Positions 7,637-16,341 of a DNA stretch of 38,977 nt are shown piece after piece. The stretch covers positions 1-38,977 of the forward strand of contig URKG01000020.1 in NCBI GenBank assembly GCA_900548265.1, in the 5' to 3' direction. The translations under genes were made by a program, and so were the position numbers. Numbering within the stretch: position 1 is the first letter of the stretch; every line of letters starts with the position of its first letter. The notes under the pieces were generated by a model. The model was not told where the DNA came from, made no database searches, and was given only the letters and a program-made list of their open reading frames with translations. Origin of the DNA: an uncultured Collinsella sp. Its GTDB lineage: Bacteria > Actinomycetota > Coriobacteriia > Coriobacteriales > Coriobacteriaceae.

Positions 7637-8698
7637 ATGTCCAAAGCACTCGACCCCAAAGACACCTGCGTCCTCGTTACCGGCGGCGCCGGCTTTATCG
7701 GCTCGCACACCGTCGTTCAGCTGCTCGAGGGTGGCTACCAGGTTGTCGTCGTCGATGACCTCTCCAACTCCAGCGCCGTTGCCATCGACCGCGTCAAGAC
7801 CATCGTGGGCGACGAGGCCGCCAAGAACCTCACCTTCTACGAGGCCAACGTGCTCGACCGCGATGCGATGAACAAGATCTTCGATACCCACCAGATCGAC
7901 CGCGTCATCCACTTCGCCGGCTTTAAGGCCGTTGGCGAGTCGGTGAGCAAGCCCGTCGAGTACTACCACAACAATATCGAGAACACCCTGGTGCTCATTG
8001 ACGTCATGCGCAACCATGGCTGCAAGTCCATCATCTTCTCGAGCTCCTCGACCGTCTACGGTGATCCGGACAATCCGCCTGTCACCGAGGAAGACCCCAA
8101 GAAGCCCGCGACCAACCCCTACGGTTGGACCAAGTGGATGATTGAGCAGATCCTCATGGATGTCCACACCGCCGACCCCGAGTGGGACGTCGTGCTGCTC
8201 CGTTACTTCAACCCCATCGGCGCCCATCCGTCAGGCTTGATCGGCGAGGACCCCAAGGGCATCCCCAACAACCTGGTTCCCTATGTCGCCCAGGTCGCTG
8301 TGGGCAAGCTCGAGGCCGTTCAGGTCTTTGGCAACGATTACCCCACCCCCGACGGCACCGGTGTTCGCGACTACATCCACGTGTGCGACCTGGCATCTGG
8401 TCACGTTGCCGCCCTCAACTGGATGAACGGCAAGACCGGCGTCGAGATCTTTAACCTGGGCACCGGCACCGGCACCTCGGTACTCGAAGTCGTCGCCGCC
8501 TTCTCCAAGGCCTGCGGCAAGGAGCTGCCCTACGTGATTCGCGAGCGCCGTGCCGGCGATATCGCCGCCAACTGGTGCGATGCCTCCAAGGCCGAGCGCA
8601 TGATGGGTTGGAAGGCCCAGTACGACATCGCGGATATGTGCCGTGACAGCTGGAATTGGCAGAGCCACAACCCCAACGGCTTCGCCGACGCCGAGTAG
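7637..8698 (+). CDS. galE: UDP-glucose 4-epimerase
   Basis: A 353-residue NAD-dependent short-chain dehydrogenase of the extended type that interconverts UDP-galactose and UDP-glucose in the Leloir pathway and supplies galactose for cell-surface glycans. The Rossmann motif is TGGAGFIGSH (about 14-23). The catalytic Ser-Tyr-Lys set is visible as FSSSSTVYG and the downstream NPYGWTKWMIEQ (YxxxK). NPIGAHPSGLIGEDP and DGTGVRDYIHVCDLA are standard GalE substrate-domain signatures. ATG 7637 follows TAGGAGACTAC; an upstream in-frame ATG (7574) would add a non-homologous leader. It stands alone, with a strong terminator after it. Confidence 0.97.
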   Translation: MSKALDPKDTCVLVTGGAGFIGSHTVVQLLEGGYQVVVVDDLSNSSAVAIDRVKTIVGDEAAKNLTFYEANVLDRDAMNKIFDTHQIDRVIHFAGFKAVGESVSKPVEYYHNNIENTLVLIDVMRNHGCKSIIFSSSSTVYGDPDNPPVTEEDPKKPATNPYGWTKWMIEQILMDVHTADPEWDVVLLRYFNPIGAHPSGLIGEDPKGIPNNLVPYVAQVAVGKLEAVQVFGNDYPTPDGTGVRDYIHVCDLASGHVAALNWMNGKTGVEIFNLGTGTGTSVLEVVAAFSKACGKELPYVIRERRAGDIAANWCDASKAERMMGWKAQYDIADMCRDSWNWQSHNPNGFADAE

Positions 8699-8720
8699 CA
8701 AAAACCTACATAGCGTTCTT

Positions 8721-8755
8721 GCCCCGGTCTCACGATGTGAGACCGGGGCTTTTTT
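8721..8755 (+). terminator. Rho-independent terminator of galE
   Basis: GCCCCGGTCTCAC-GAT-GTGAGACCGGGGC, a 13-bp perfect stem with a 3-base loop, is followed by six Ts. It starts 23 bases after the galE stop. Confidence 0.95.
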
Positions 8756-8807
8756 CATGACGCGTAACCATTTACCGAAAATGGGCCAACTTTTTTATCT
8801 TGCCCGT

Positions 8808-8834
8808 ACATGTTTAAACAACATGTTCTACAAT
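8808..8834 (+). promoter_or_regulatory. malQ promoter with palindromic operator
   Basis: ACATGTT-TAAAC-AACATGT (8808-8826) has perfect 7-base arms and contains TTGTTTAAAC on the minus strand, the same 10-mer found twice in front of the PTS gene. A TACAAT -10 element (8829-8834) follows directly, so a bound regulator would cover the -35 region. No clear -35 is seen at 17 bases. Confidence 0.55.
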
Positions 8835-8919
8835 AGATGTATCGAATCAGAACACCGGGGGCGGACTGCTCTTCCATCGGCAGGCTGACCCCACAACAAG
8901 AAGGTTGGTGAGCGCATTC

Positions 8920-10425
8920 ATGGAGCGCGCAAGCGGTGTCCTCATGCCTGTCTCATCTCTGCCAGGACCATACGGAATCGGCGGCTTTGGCTGGAATGCC
9001 TACGACTTTGTCGATTTTCTTGCCTCGTGCAAACAACATTACTGGCAGATTCTGCCCCTTACGACGACGAGCTATGGCGACTCGCCCTATCAGTCGTTCT
9101 CGGCCCGTGCGGGCAACCCCAATTTCATCGACTTTGCCGAGCTTATCGAGGCCGGCTATCTGGAGCAGTGCGATATCGACGGCGTGTACCTGGGCTCCGA
9201 CCCCAGCAATGTCGACTATGGTGCCATCTTTGGTGGCCGTCGTCAGATTCTCGACCGCGCCGCCGAGCGCTTTGCCGCCGACAAGCCGGCCGACTTCGAC
9301 GGCTTTGTCCAAACCAACGAAGACTGGCTCATCCCCTACTGCGAGTTCATGACCGTCAAGGAGGAGTGCGGTCTCAAGGCATTTTGGGAGTGGCCCGAGG
9401 AGCTCCGTACCCGCGGTGAGGCTTCTGCCAAGGTCTGCGCCGCCCACCCCGCGCGCATGCTCTACCACCAGATGACGCAGTACTTCTTCGATCGTCAGTG
9501 GAGTCGCCTCAAGGCCTATGCCAACGAGCGCGACATCCTCATCATCGGCGACCTGCCCATCTATGTCTCGCGCGACTCCGTCGAGATGTGGGCCACGCCC
9601 GAGCTCTTTAAGATCGACGCCGCCGGCAATCCCGTAAGTGTCGCCGGCACGCCGCCCGACCAGTTCTCGGCCACCGGCCAGTACTGGGGAAATCCCATCT
9701 ACGACTGGGACGCCATGGAAGCCGACGGTTTCTCCTGGTGGGAGGGCCGCATCCGCGCCGCCCTCGACATGTACGATATCATCCGCCTGGATCACTTCCG
9801 CGGCTTCGAGGCCTATTGGGAGGTGCCGTTCTCCTCACCCGATTCGTCCTACGGTTCGTGGACGCAGGGCCCCGGCCTCAAGTTCTTCAAGACGCTCGAG
9901 GAAAAGCTCGGCACGCTGCCCATCATCGCCGAAGACCTGGGCTTCCTCACCCCCGGCGTCATCGACATGCGCGACAACTCGGGCTTCCCCGGCATGAAGA
10001 TCTTGCAGTTCGCCTTTGAGGGCACCAACTCGTACTACCTGCCGCACAACTACATTGCCAACACCGTCGCCTATGTGGGCACACACGACAACGAGACGGC
10101 GCGCGGTTGGTTTGAGGGAACGGCCACCCCGCGTCAGCGCGAGCAGACGGCCCTGTACACCCACCAGCAGGCAGGCGAGCCCATGGCCGATGCACTCAAC
10201 CGCACCATCGCCGCCAGCGTGAGCGATACCTGTATCTACACCATGCAAGACCTGCTCAACCTGGGCAACGAGGCACGCATCAACACCCCCGCCACCCTGG
10301 GCGGCAACTGGACCTGGCGCATGCTCGATGGTGCCATCACCCGCGAGCTCGAGCACAAGCTCACCAACTGGACCGAGACCTACTTCCGCATCCCGTCGGA
10401 AGCCGAAATTGAGCTTCCCCAATAG
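8920..10425 (+). CDS. malQ: 4-alpha-glucanotransferase (amylomaltase)
   Basis: A 501-residue GH77 enzyme that disproportionates maltose and maltodextrins by moving alpha-1,4-glucan segments, releasing glucose and making longer chains for phosphorylase. SGVLMPVSSLPGPYGIGGFG at the N-terminus and the acceptor-site segment ALPLTTTSYGDSPYQS-like (here QILPLTTTSYGDSPYQSFSA) are typical. Catalytic positions are recognisable in IIRLDHFRGFEAYWEVP (nucleophile Asp), IIAEDLGFLTPGV (acid/base Glu) and YVGTHDNETARGW (transition-state Asp). ATG 8920 has GGTGAG at good spacing; in-frame TTG 8905 and GTG 8908 leave no room for the AAGAAGG site. It is followed by glgP, with two hairpins between. Confidence 0.96.
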   Translation: MERASGVLMPVSSLPGPYGIGGFGWNAYDFVDFLASCKQHYWQILPLTTTSYGDSPYQSFSARAGNPNFIDFAELIEAGYLEQCDIDGVYLGSDPSNVDYGAIFGGRRQILDRAAERFAADKPADFDGFVQTNEDWLIPYCEFMTVKEECGLKAFWEWPEELRTRGEASAKVCAAHPARMLYHQMTQYFFDRQWSRLKAYANERDILIIGDLPIYVSRDSVEMWATPELFKIDAAGNPVSVAGTPPDQFSATGQYWGNPIYDWDAMEADGFSWWEGRIRAALDMYDIIRLDHFRGFEAYWEVPFSSPDSSYGSWTQGPGLKFFKTLEEKLGTLPIIAEDLGFLTPGVIDMRDNSGFPGMKILQFAFEGTNSYYLPHNYIANTVAYVGTHDNETARGWFEGTATPRQREQTALYTHQQAGEPMADALNRTIAASVSDTCIYTMQDLLNLGNEARINTPATLGGNWTWRMLDGAITRELEHKLTNWTETYFRIPSEAEIELPQ

Positions 10426-10433
10426 GAGCCACC

Positions 10434-10514
10434 GCGTCCGACCCCACCCCACCGTGCGGACGCGACCGCTTTTCCCGCGCGAGGCCATTCCAATCCCTCG
10501 CGCGGGCTTCTTTT
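10434..10514 (+). terminator. Two consecutive hairpins between malQ and glgP
   Basis: The first is GCGTCCG (10434-10440) pairing with CGGACGC (10457-10463). The second is CCCGCGCGAGG (10474-10484) pairing with CCTCGCGCGGG (10496-10506), followed by CTTCTTTT. The second has the form of an intrinsic terminator, so malQ and glgP may be separate units or glgP may depend on partial read-through. No clear glgP promoter is visible in the remaining 39 bases. Confidence 0.75.
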
Positions 10515-10553
10515 GTATTTCTGACATGTAATCAACCCATCACAGGAGGAAAC

Positions 10554-12821
10554 ATGCCCCGTATCAATCTCGCAGAACTCGCCGAGCAGTCCTTCGGAAC
10601 TTCGCTCGAGCAGCTCGATGACCGTCGTATTTATAAGCTGCTGGTCAAGCTCGTGCAGGAGCACTCTGCTGCCTGTCCTCTCAACAACGGCAAGAAAAAG
10701 CTCTACTACATCTCTGCCGAGTTTTTGATCGGCAAGCTGCTCATCAACAATATGATCGACCTTGGCATCTATGACGAGGTTAAGGACCAGCTCACCGCCG
10801 CGGGCCACGACCTCAACAAGATCGAGGAGTTCGAGGTCGAGCCGTCGCTCGGCAACGGCGGCCTGGGCCGTCTGGCCGCGTGCTTCTTGGATTCCATCGC
10901 CACGCTGGGCCTTACCGGCGACGGCGTGGGCCTCAACTACCATTACGGCCTGTTCCGTCAGCGCTTTGTCGACAACCAGCAGAAGGCCGTCCCCGACGAG
11001 TGGCTTGGCGAGCAAGACATCCTGATCGACGACGACCGCTCCTACACCGTCGAGTTCGGTGATTTTGCCGTTACTTCCAAGCTCGTCAACATCGATGTGC
11101 CCGGTTATGGCCAGCCCACCAAGAACCGCCTGCGCCTGTTTGACCTGGCAAGTGTCGACGACGGCCTGGTCCCCGGCAGCTCCATCGACTTCGACAAGAC
11201 CGAGATCGCCAAGAACCTCACCTTGTTCCTCTATCCGGATGATTCCGACAAGCAGGGCCGCCTGCTTCGCATCTACCAGGAATACTTCATGGTGAGCAAC
11301 GCCGCCCAGCTCCTGATCGACGAGGCCATCGAGCGCGGCAGCAACTTGCACGACCTGGCCGACTACGCCGTAGTCCAGATCAATGACACGCACCCCACCA
11401 TGGTCATCCCCGAGCTCATTCGCTTGCTCACCACCAAGCACGACATCGAGTTTGACGAGGCCGTGACCATCGTGCGCTCCATGGTCGCCTACACTAACCA
11501 CACGATTCTTGCCGAGGCGCTCGAGAAGTGGCCGCTCACCAGCCTGCAGAAGGTCTCCCCTGCCATCGCCGACATTATCGTCAAGCTCGACGAGGTCGCC
11601 AAGGCCGAGCACGACGACCCGCGTGTCGCCATCATCGACGAGTACGACACCGTCCACATGGCCCACATGGACATCCACTTTGGCTTCTCCATCAACGGCG
11701 TCGCCGCACTCCACACCAAGATCCTGGAGGACACCGAGCTTCATCCGTTCTACGAGATCTACCCCGAGAAGTTCTCCAACAAGACCAACGGCATCACCTT
11801 CCGCCGCTGGATCCAGGGAGCCAACCCCGCGCTCGCCAACCTGCTCGACGATGTGATCGGCACCGACTGGCGCAGCACCGGCGATCTGAGCAAACTCGCC
11901 AAGTTCGCCGACGACAAAGATGTTCTTGAGCGCCTGGCTGCCACCAAGACCGAGGCCAAGGCCATCATGCGCCAGTTCATGGCGCTCGAGCAGGGTGTGA
12001 CCATTCCCTCCAACGCCATCATCGATGTTCAGGTCAAGCGTATCCACGAGTACAAGCGCCAGCAGATGCTCGCGCTCTACATCATCTGGAAGTATCTCGA
12101 CATCAAAAACGGCAATAAGCCTAAGCACCCCGTCACCATCATCTTTGGCGGCAAGGCAGCGCCTGCCTATACCATCGCTCAGGACATCATCCACCTAATC
12201 CTGACGCTGTCCCAGTGGATAGCCAACGACCCCGACGTGGCCCCCTACCTGCAGGTCGTCATGATCGAGAACTACAACGTCACCGCCGCCGAGCGCGTAA
12301 TCCCCGCCGCCGACATCTCCGAGCAGATCAGTCTGGCCTCCAAGGAGGCGAGCGGCACTTCCAACATGAAGTTCATGCTCAACGGCGCCCTGACCCTGTG
12401 CACGCTCGACGGTGCCAACGTGGAGATTGCTGAGCTCGTGGGCGACGAGAACATCTATACCTTTGGCGCCTCGTCCAAACAGGTCGAGCAGCTCTACGCC
12501 GACGGCACCTACAACGCCGGCGCGCTCTACCGCAAGCCCGGCATCAAACTGCTGGTGGACTTCATCACCAACCCCGCCTTTATGGCAACCGGCAACGCGG
12601 AGCGCCTGCAGCGCCTGCACGACGACATCAAGGGCAAGGACTGGTTTATGGCCCTGCTCGACATTGAGGAGTACATCCAGACCAAGGAGCGCGTGCTGGC
12701 CGACTACGAGGACCAGGATGCCTGGATGCGCAAGGCGCTGATCAACATCGCCAACGCCGGCGTCTTCTCGTCCGACCGTACGATCTCCCAGTACAACGAC
12801 GAGATTTGGCACCTGGACTAA
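10554..12821 (+). CDS. glgP: Glycogen/maltodextrin phosphorylase
   Basis: A 755-residue GT35 enzyme that releases glucose 1-phosphate from the non-reducing ends of alpha-1,4-glucans using pyridoxal phosphate. Diagnostic segments are KLYYISAEFLIGKLL, EPSLGNGGLGRLAACFLDS, VQINDTHPTMVIPEL, VQVKRIHEYKRQQML and the PLP-lysine motif EASGTSNMKFMLNGA with Lys606. The start ATG 10554 has an AGGAGGA ribosome site. The protein is somewhat shorter than E. coli GlgP/MalP (about 800 residues), as usual for the shorter bacterial type. Together with malQ it completes cytoplasmic breakdown of imported maltodextrin or stored glycogen to glucose and glucose 1-phosphate. Confidence 0.96.
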   Translation: MPRINLAELAEQSFGTSLEQLDDRRIYKLLVKLVQEHSAACPLNNGKKKLYYISAEFLIGKLLINNMIDLGIYDEVKDQLTAAGHDLNKIEEFEVEPSLGNGGLGRLAACFLDSIATLGLTGDGVGLNYHYGLFRQRFVDNQQKAVPDEWLGEQDILIDDDRSYTVEFGDFAVTSKLVNIDVPGYGQPTKNRLRLFDLASVDDGLVPGSSIDFDKTEIAKNLTLFLYPDDSDKQGRLLRIYQEYFMVSNAAQLLIDEAIERGSNLHDLADYAVVQINDTHPTMVIPELIRLLTTKHDIEFDEAVTIVRSMVAYTNHTILAEALEKWPLTSLQKVSPAIADIIVKLDEVAKAEHDDPRVAIIDEYDTVHMAHMDIHFGFSINGVAALHTKILEDTELHPFYEIYPEKFSNKTNGITFRRWIQGANPALANLLDDVIGTDWRSTGDLSKLAKFADDKDVLERLAATKTEAKAIMRQFMALEQGVTIPSNAIIDVQVKRIHEYKRQQMLALYIIWKYLDIKNGNKPKHPVTIIFGGKAAPAYTIAQDIIHLILTLSQWIANDPDVAPYLQVVMIENYNVTAAERVIPAADISEQISLASKEASGTSNMKFMLNGALTLCTLDGANVEIAELVGDENIYTFGASSKQVEQLYADGTYNAGALYRKPGIKLLVDFITNPAFMATGNAERLQRLHDDIKGKDWFMALLDIEEYIQTKERVLADYEDQDAWMRKALINIANAGVFSSDRTISQYNDEIWHLD

Positions 12822-12849
12822 CCCATTCCCCTTACCATCCTCTTGAGGA

Positions 12850-12881
12850 ACGGAGTCGTGGCAATACGGCTCCGTTTTTTT
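12850..12881 (+). terminator. Rho-independent terminator of glgP
   Basis: ACGGAGTCGT-GGCAAT-ACGGCTCCGT (10-bp stem, one G-U pair) leads into a run of Ts ending at 12881. It starts 29 bases after the glgP stop. Confidence 0.9.
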
Positions 12882-12921
12882 GTGCCCGTGCGTTGCCCCT
12901 GTGAGCCGCCTCGACTAAATC

Positions 12922-13220
12922 GTCTCAATCTGTAACACCTATTCGGCCAAAACGGTCCTACCTGCTACAGATCAAGACAAACCGGTTCTTTCCCTAGGGT
13001 TTATCTCAATCTGTAACATCTAACGTCCGAAATCCGCCCTTACTGTTACAGATCGAGACAAATGGATAAGCCGGCTAAAACAATCTCGTTCTGTAACAGG
13101 TAACTACCGAAATCAGTCCTTCGTGTTACAGATCGAGACGGAAGGACAGGCGGCTCAACTCAATCTCGTTCTGTAACATCTAAAGCCAATTCGATCCTCT
13201 ACTTGTTACAAATCGAGACA
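12922..13220. repeat. Four tandem ~80-bp units, each an inverted repeat (eight alternating half-sites)
   Basis: The gene-free stretch 12,822-13,358 holds a glgP terminator, this array and a terminator for the next operon. Units lie at 12922-12979, 13004-13060, 13084-13139 and 13164-13220. Each begins TCTC(A/G)(A/T)TCTGTAACA and ends with a version of TGTTACAGATCGAGAC. The start-to-start distance is 80-81 bases. Spacers of 23-24 bases between units and about 25 bases inside units differ in sequence, so half-sites alternate in orientation about every 40 bases. There is no coding potential. Arms are conserved while loops diverge, with CCGAAAT/GTCCT traces shared by some loops. Confidence 0.92.
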
Positions 13221-13251
13221 AACGACCGACCAGACAACCCCAGCACAAAGA

Positions 13252-13290
13252 AAGGCTCCCCTCTCGCCTAGTGGACGGGAGGGGAGCCTT
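13252..13290 (-). terminator. Terminator of the ABC importer operon
   Basis: AAGGCTCCCCTCTCG (13252-13266) pairs with CGGGAGGGGAGCCTT (13276-13290), a 15-bp stem with one wobble pair. Leftward, the minus strand continues TTTCTTTGTG. It lies 69 bases beyond the ATPase stop. Confidence 0.85.
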
Positions 13291-13358
13291 ATATGTGACC
13301 ACGGCAAAAGGATGGCAAAGCCGCAGTCGCCCAAAAGGAGGGCCTGGATGCACCGGGC

Positions 13359-14558
13359 CTAGATAAGGTTCTTGCCAGAGACCTTATCGAAGAGGTGGGT
13401 CGCGTTCTTCTCGAACTTGAACCAAATGGGGTCGCCCGCCTTGAGCGCACCCTTGGCCTCAAGGTCAACAACGGGGATGATCAGGACAAACTGGCCGTCG
13501 GGGGCGGTCACGTGGACGTGCTCGGTCGAACCCATGAGCTCGGTCACTTCGACGGTACCCTGGAGCGCACCCTCCTCGCCCTTGTCGGCAAGCAGGATCT
13601 GCTCGGGGCGCACGCCGGCCGTGATCTCCTTCACGTCCCCGCCGTCCCAGTTGAGGGCAAGCTGAGCGCAAGTCTCGGGGGCGAGAGCAACGTTCATATC
13701 CTCGGTCTTGACGGTGAAGCCGTTGCCCGAGCGCACCAGCTGGGCATCGAAGAAGTTCATCTGCGGCACGCCGATAAAGCCGGCAACGAAGATGTTCGCG
13801 GGATGGTTGAAGACCTCCTGCGGGGTGGCGATCTGCTGGACGACGCCGTCCTTCATGACCACAATGCGATCGCCGAGGGTCATGGCCTCGGTCTGGTCGT
13901 GGGTGACGTAGATGAACGTGCCCTTGATCTCATGGCGCAGCTTGATGAGCTCGGCACGCATCTGGTTACGCAGCTTGGCGTCCAGGTTGGACAGCGGCTC
14001 GTCCATCAGGAAGACCTTAGGATCACGCACGATGGCGCGGCCGATAGCGACACGCTGACGCTGGCCGCCCGAAAGCGCCTTGGGCTTACGGTCGAGGTAC
14101 TCGGTGATACCCAAGATCTCGGCAGCGGAGCGAACCTTGCGGTCGATCTCGTCCTTGGGGACCTTCTTGAGCTCAAGCGTAAACGCCATGTTCTCGTACA
14201 CCGTCATGTTGGGGTACAGAGCATAGCTCTGGAACACCATGGCAATGTCGCGGTCCTTGGGCGCCACGTCGTTGACGCGCTTGCCGTCGATGAGCACGTC
14301 GCCCGAAGTGATGTCCTCCAGGCCAGCGACCATGCGCATCGTCGTGGACTTGCCGCAGCCAGACGGGCCAACGAGAACGACAAACTCCTGGTCATGCACG
14401 GTGAGATTAAAGTCCTCTACCGCGAGCACGCCGTCCTCGGTAACCTTGAGGTTGTGCTTCTTCTCCTCGGTCTTCTTCTTTTTGCCAAAGAAGCCCTTCT
14501 TTTTGGACTCGTTGTTGGGATACACCTTCTGAACATGTTTGAGAACGATCTCGGCCAT
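13359..14558 (-). CDS. msmK: ABC sugar importer ATPase, MsmK/UgpC type
   Basis: A 399-residue ATP-binding subunit that powers oligosaccharide import with the two upstream permeases. Walker A is GPSGCGKST (about 64-72), the Q-loop FQSYALYPNMTV, the signature LSGGQRQRVAIGRAI, Walker B VFLMDEPLSNLD and the switch HDQTEAM. The C-terminal OB-like regulatory domain carries ITAGVRPEQILL and ends FDKVSGKNLI. Residues about 15-42 form a Lys-rich insertion (NNESKKKGFFGKKKKTEEKK) that pushes Walker A about 25 residues later than usual. The start follows AAAGG. It is the last gene of the operon. MsmK-type ATPases can serve several importers, so it may also energise transporters elsewhere. Confidence 0.95.
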   Translation of the reverse strand: MAEIVLKHVQKVYPNNESKKKGFFGKKKKTEEKKHNLKVTEDGVLAVEDFNLTVHDQEFVVLVGPSGCGKSTTMRMVAGLEDITSGDVLIDGKRVNDVAPKDRDIAMVFQSYALYPNMTVYENMAFTLELKKVPKDEIDRKVRSAAEILGITEYLDRKPKALSGGQRQRVAIGRAIVRDPKVFLMDEPLSNLDAKLRNQMRAELIKLRHEIKGTFIYVTHDQTEAMTLGDRIVVMKDGVVQQIATPQEVFNHPANIFVAGFIGVPQMNFFDAQLVRSGNGFTVKTEDMNVALAPETCAQLALNWDGGDVKEITAGVRPEQILLADKGEEGALQGTVEVTELMGSTEHVHVTAPDGQFVLIIPVVDLEAKGALKAGDPIWFKFEKNATHLFDKVSGKNLI

Positions 14559-14576
14559 GTCTTTACCTTTCGATAT

Positions 14577-14601
14577 GCGGCGCCGCGCTGAGGGGCGCCG
14601 C
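14577..14601 (-). other. Intra-operon hairpin between permease 2 and ATPase
   Basis: GCGGCGCC (14577-14584) and GGCGCCGC (14594-14601) can form a perfect 8-bp GC-only stem in the mRNA, in the 68-base gap between the second permease stop and the ATPase start, just ahead of the ATPase ribosome site. No T-tract follows, so it more likely affects mRNA stability or translation than ends transcription. Confidence 0.6.
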
Positions 14602-14626
14602 AGAAACTTGCAAAACAGTTACGGCA

Positions 14627-15466
14627 TCAGCCCTTGACGGCACCTGCCACCACGCCGTCGATGATGTACTTCTGGCAGAGGATGTACATGATGACGATGG
14701 GGATAACGACCATCATGATGCAAGCCATCATGGGGCCGAGCTCGACGTGGCCGTAGCCGCCGCGGAAGTACTGGATCAAGATAGGAATGGTCCTGTACTT
14801 GGTGGAGTCGAGGGTAAGGTAGGGCAGCAGATAGTCGTTCCAGACCCACATGGTCTCGAGAATGCCGACCGAAAGATAGGTGGGCTTCATGATGGGAAGG
14901 ACGATCTTAAAGAACACCTGAACCGGGTTGCAGCCGTCGATCATGGCCGCCTCTTCGATCTCGAGCGGGATGTTCTTTACAAAGCCGGCGAACATAAAGA
15001 CCGCCAGGCCCGCGCCAAAGCCAAGGTAGATAAAGCAGATGTTGAACGGCGTGTTAAAGCCGATGCGGTCCGCCAAATTGGACAGCGTGAACATGAGCAT
15101 CTGGAACGGCACGACCATCGAGAACACGAACAGGTAATAGAAGAAGTTCGAGATCTTGTTGTTGACACGAACCACGTACCAAGCACACATGGAGCAGCAC
15201 ACCAGAATCAGCACGACCGACGTGACCGTGATGATGAGCGAGTACATAAATGCCGAGGCAAAGCCCTGCTCGTTAAGGGCGTGCATGTAGTTTGCGAGGC
15301 CGTTGAACGTCTCGGGCGTGAGCAGATCGAATGCCGTGGTGGTGCTGATTGCAGTTGCCTTTTTAAAGGAATTAAGCGCAATCATGAACACGGGGTAGAT
15401 CCACGCGAGCGACAGGATCGTAAAGAAAATCGAGAGCGCGCGGTTGATAACCTTATCGCGTTTCAT
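14627..15466 (-). CDS. ABC sugar permease 2 (MsmG/MalG type)
   Basis: A 279-residue inner-membrane subunit with six predicted segments, starting with VINRALSIFFTILSLAWIYPVFMIAL-like hydrophobic sequence near residues 7-30. The EAA loop EIEEAAMIDGCNPVQVFFKI (about 187-206), which docks on the ATPase, is typical of BPD_transp_1 permeases of the MalG/MsmG group. The C-terminus IIDGVVAGAVKG closely follows the LxxGlxaGAVKG ending of sugar MalG-type permeases. Its ATG overlaps the stop of permease 1 by one base (TAATG), so the two are translationally coupled and should be made in equal amounts. Confidence 0.93.
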   Translation of the reverse strand: MKRDKVINRALSIFFTILSLAWIYPVFMIALNSFKKATAISTTTAFDLLTPETFNGLANYMHALNEQGFASAFMYSLIITVTSVVLILVCCSMCAWYVVRVNNKISNFFYYLFVFSMVVPFQMLMFTLSNLADRIGFNTPFNICFIYLGFGAGLAVFMFAGFVKNIPLEIEEAAMIDGCNPVQVFFKIVLPIMKPTYLSVGILETMWVWNDYLLPYLTLDSTKYRTIPILIQYFRGGYGHVELGPMMACIMMVVIPIVIMYILCQKYIIDGVVAGAVKG

Positions 15467-16320
15467 TACTGCTGCACCTCCTTGGACCTCGTGGCCTTAA
15501 GCTGGATCATGGAGATGGCCACGACCAGGATGCAGAAGATAACCGCCTTGGCCTGACCAATGCCCTGCCATGCGATACCGGCACGCGAATAGAACGTGTT
15601 GTAGATGTTCAGGGCGAGCATCTCGGTGGAGTGCGCGGGGGCGCCGCCGGTAAGGGCGAGGTTCTGGTCGAACAGCTTAAAGCCGTTGGTGATGGACAGG
15701 AACAGGCAGATGGTGATGGTCGGCATCAGGTTAGGGATCTTAACCTTCCAAAACGTCTGCCATGCCGTAGCGCCGTCGACCTTGGCGGCCTCGATGTAGT
15801 CGGACGGAATGGACTGCAGACCAGCGATGTAGATGATCATCATGTAGCCGACCTGCTGCCACAGGGTCAGGATGATAAGGCCCCAGAAGCCAGCAGCAGA
15901 GTTAAGAGCGATGAGCTGGGCGCCCACGTTGGAGAGCAGGCAGTTGATCAGAATCTGCCAAATGTAGCCCAGCACGATGCCGCCGATCAGGTTAGGCATA
16001 AAGAAGATCGTACGGAAGATGTTGGTGCCTTTGAGCGCCTTGCGGGTGAGCGCCTGCGCAATGGCCAGGGCGATCACGTTGATGAGCACCGTCGACAGGA
16101 AGGCAAACGCCACGGTAAAGAAGAACGACGTGGAGAACTGCGGATCGGACAGCGCGCGCACATAGTTCTCGATACCGACAAAGTGCGTGTTGTTGATGAT
16201 AATAAACTGGCAGAACGAGAGATAGAAGCCCTGGATAAAAGGGATCACGAACCCGATCATAAACGCCAGGCACGTGGGCAGCATAAAGAGCGGCCACCAG
16301 CGCTTGAGTGCTTTGCCCAT
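15466..16320 (-). CDS. ABC sugar permease 1 (MsmF/MalF type)
   Basis: A 284-residue inner-membrane subunit. The N-terminal segment LFMLPTCLAFMIGFVIPFIQ is the usual first helix of MsmF/UgpA-like permeases. The EAA loop is DYIEAAKVDGATAWQTFWKV (about 179-198), and KLFDQNLALTGGAPAHSTEM is the characteristic C-terminal region of this permease type. Start ATG 16320 follows AAAGGACCC. It lies between the binding-protein gene, separated by a 12-bp hairpin, and permease 2, with which it overlaps by one base. Substrate is not readable from the permease, but the family carries oligosaccharides such as maltodextrins, raffinose and related alpha-glucosides. Confidence 0.93.
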   Translation of the reverse strand: MGKALKRWWPLFMLPTCLAFMIGFVIPFIQGFYLSFCQFIIINNTHFVGIENYVRALSDPQFSTSFFFTVAFAFLSTVLINVIALAIAQALTRKALKGTNIFRTIFFMPNLIGGIVLGYIWQILINCLLSNVGAQLIALNSAAGFWGLIILTLWQQVGYMMIIYIAGLQSIPSDYIEAAKVDGATAWQTFWKVKIPNLMPTITICLFLSITNGFKLFDQNLALTGGAPAHSTEMLALNIYNTFYSRAGIAWQGIGQAKAVIFCILVVAISMIQLKATRSKEVQQ

Positions 16321-16341
16321 AAAAGGGTCCTTTCAATATGC

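Noticed and set aside
10380..12194. A 604-codon minus-strand open frame opposite glgP
   Set aside because: glgP has all family motifs and a strong ribosome site; the antisense product shows only Val/Gly/Asp/Leu-rich low complexity.
12922..13220. CRISPR array
   Set aside because: The repeats are inverted rather than direct, only about 16 bases long, and vary between copies. No cas genes are present.
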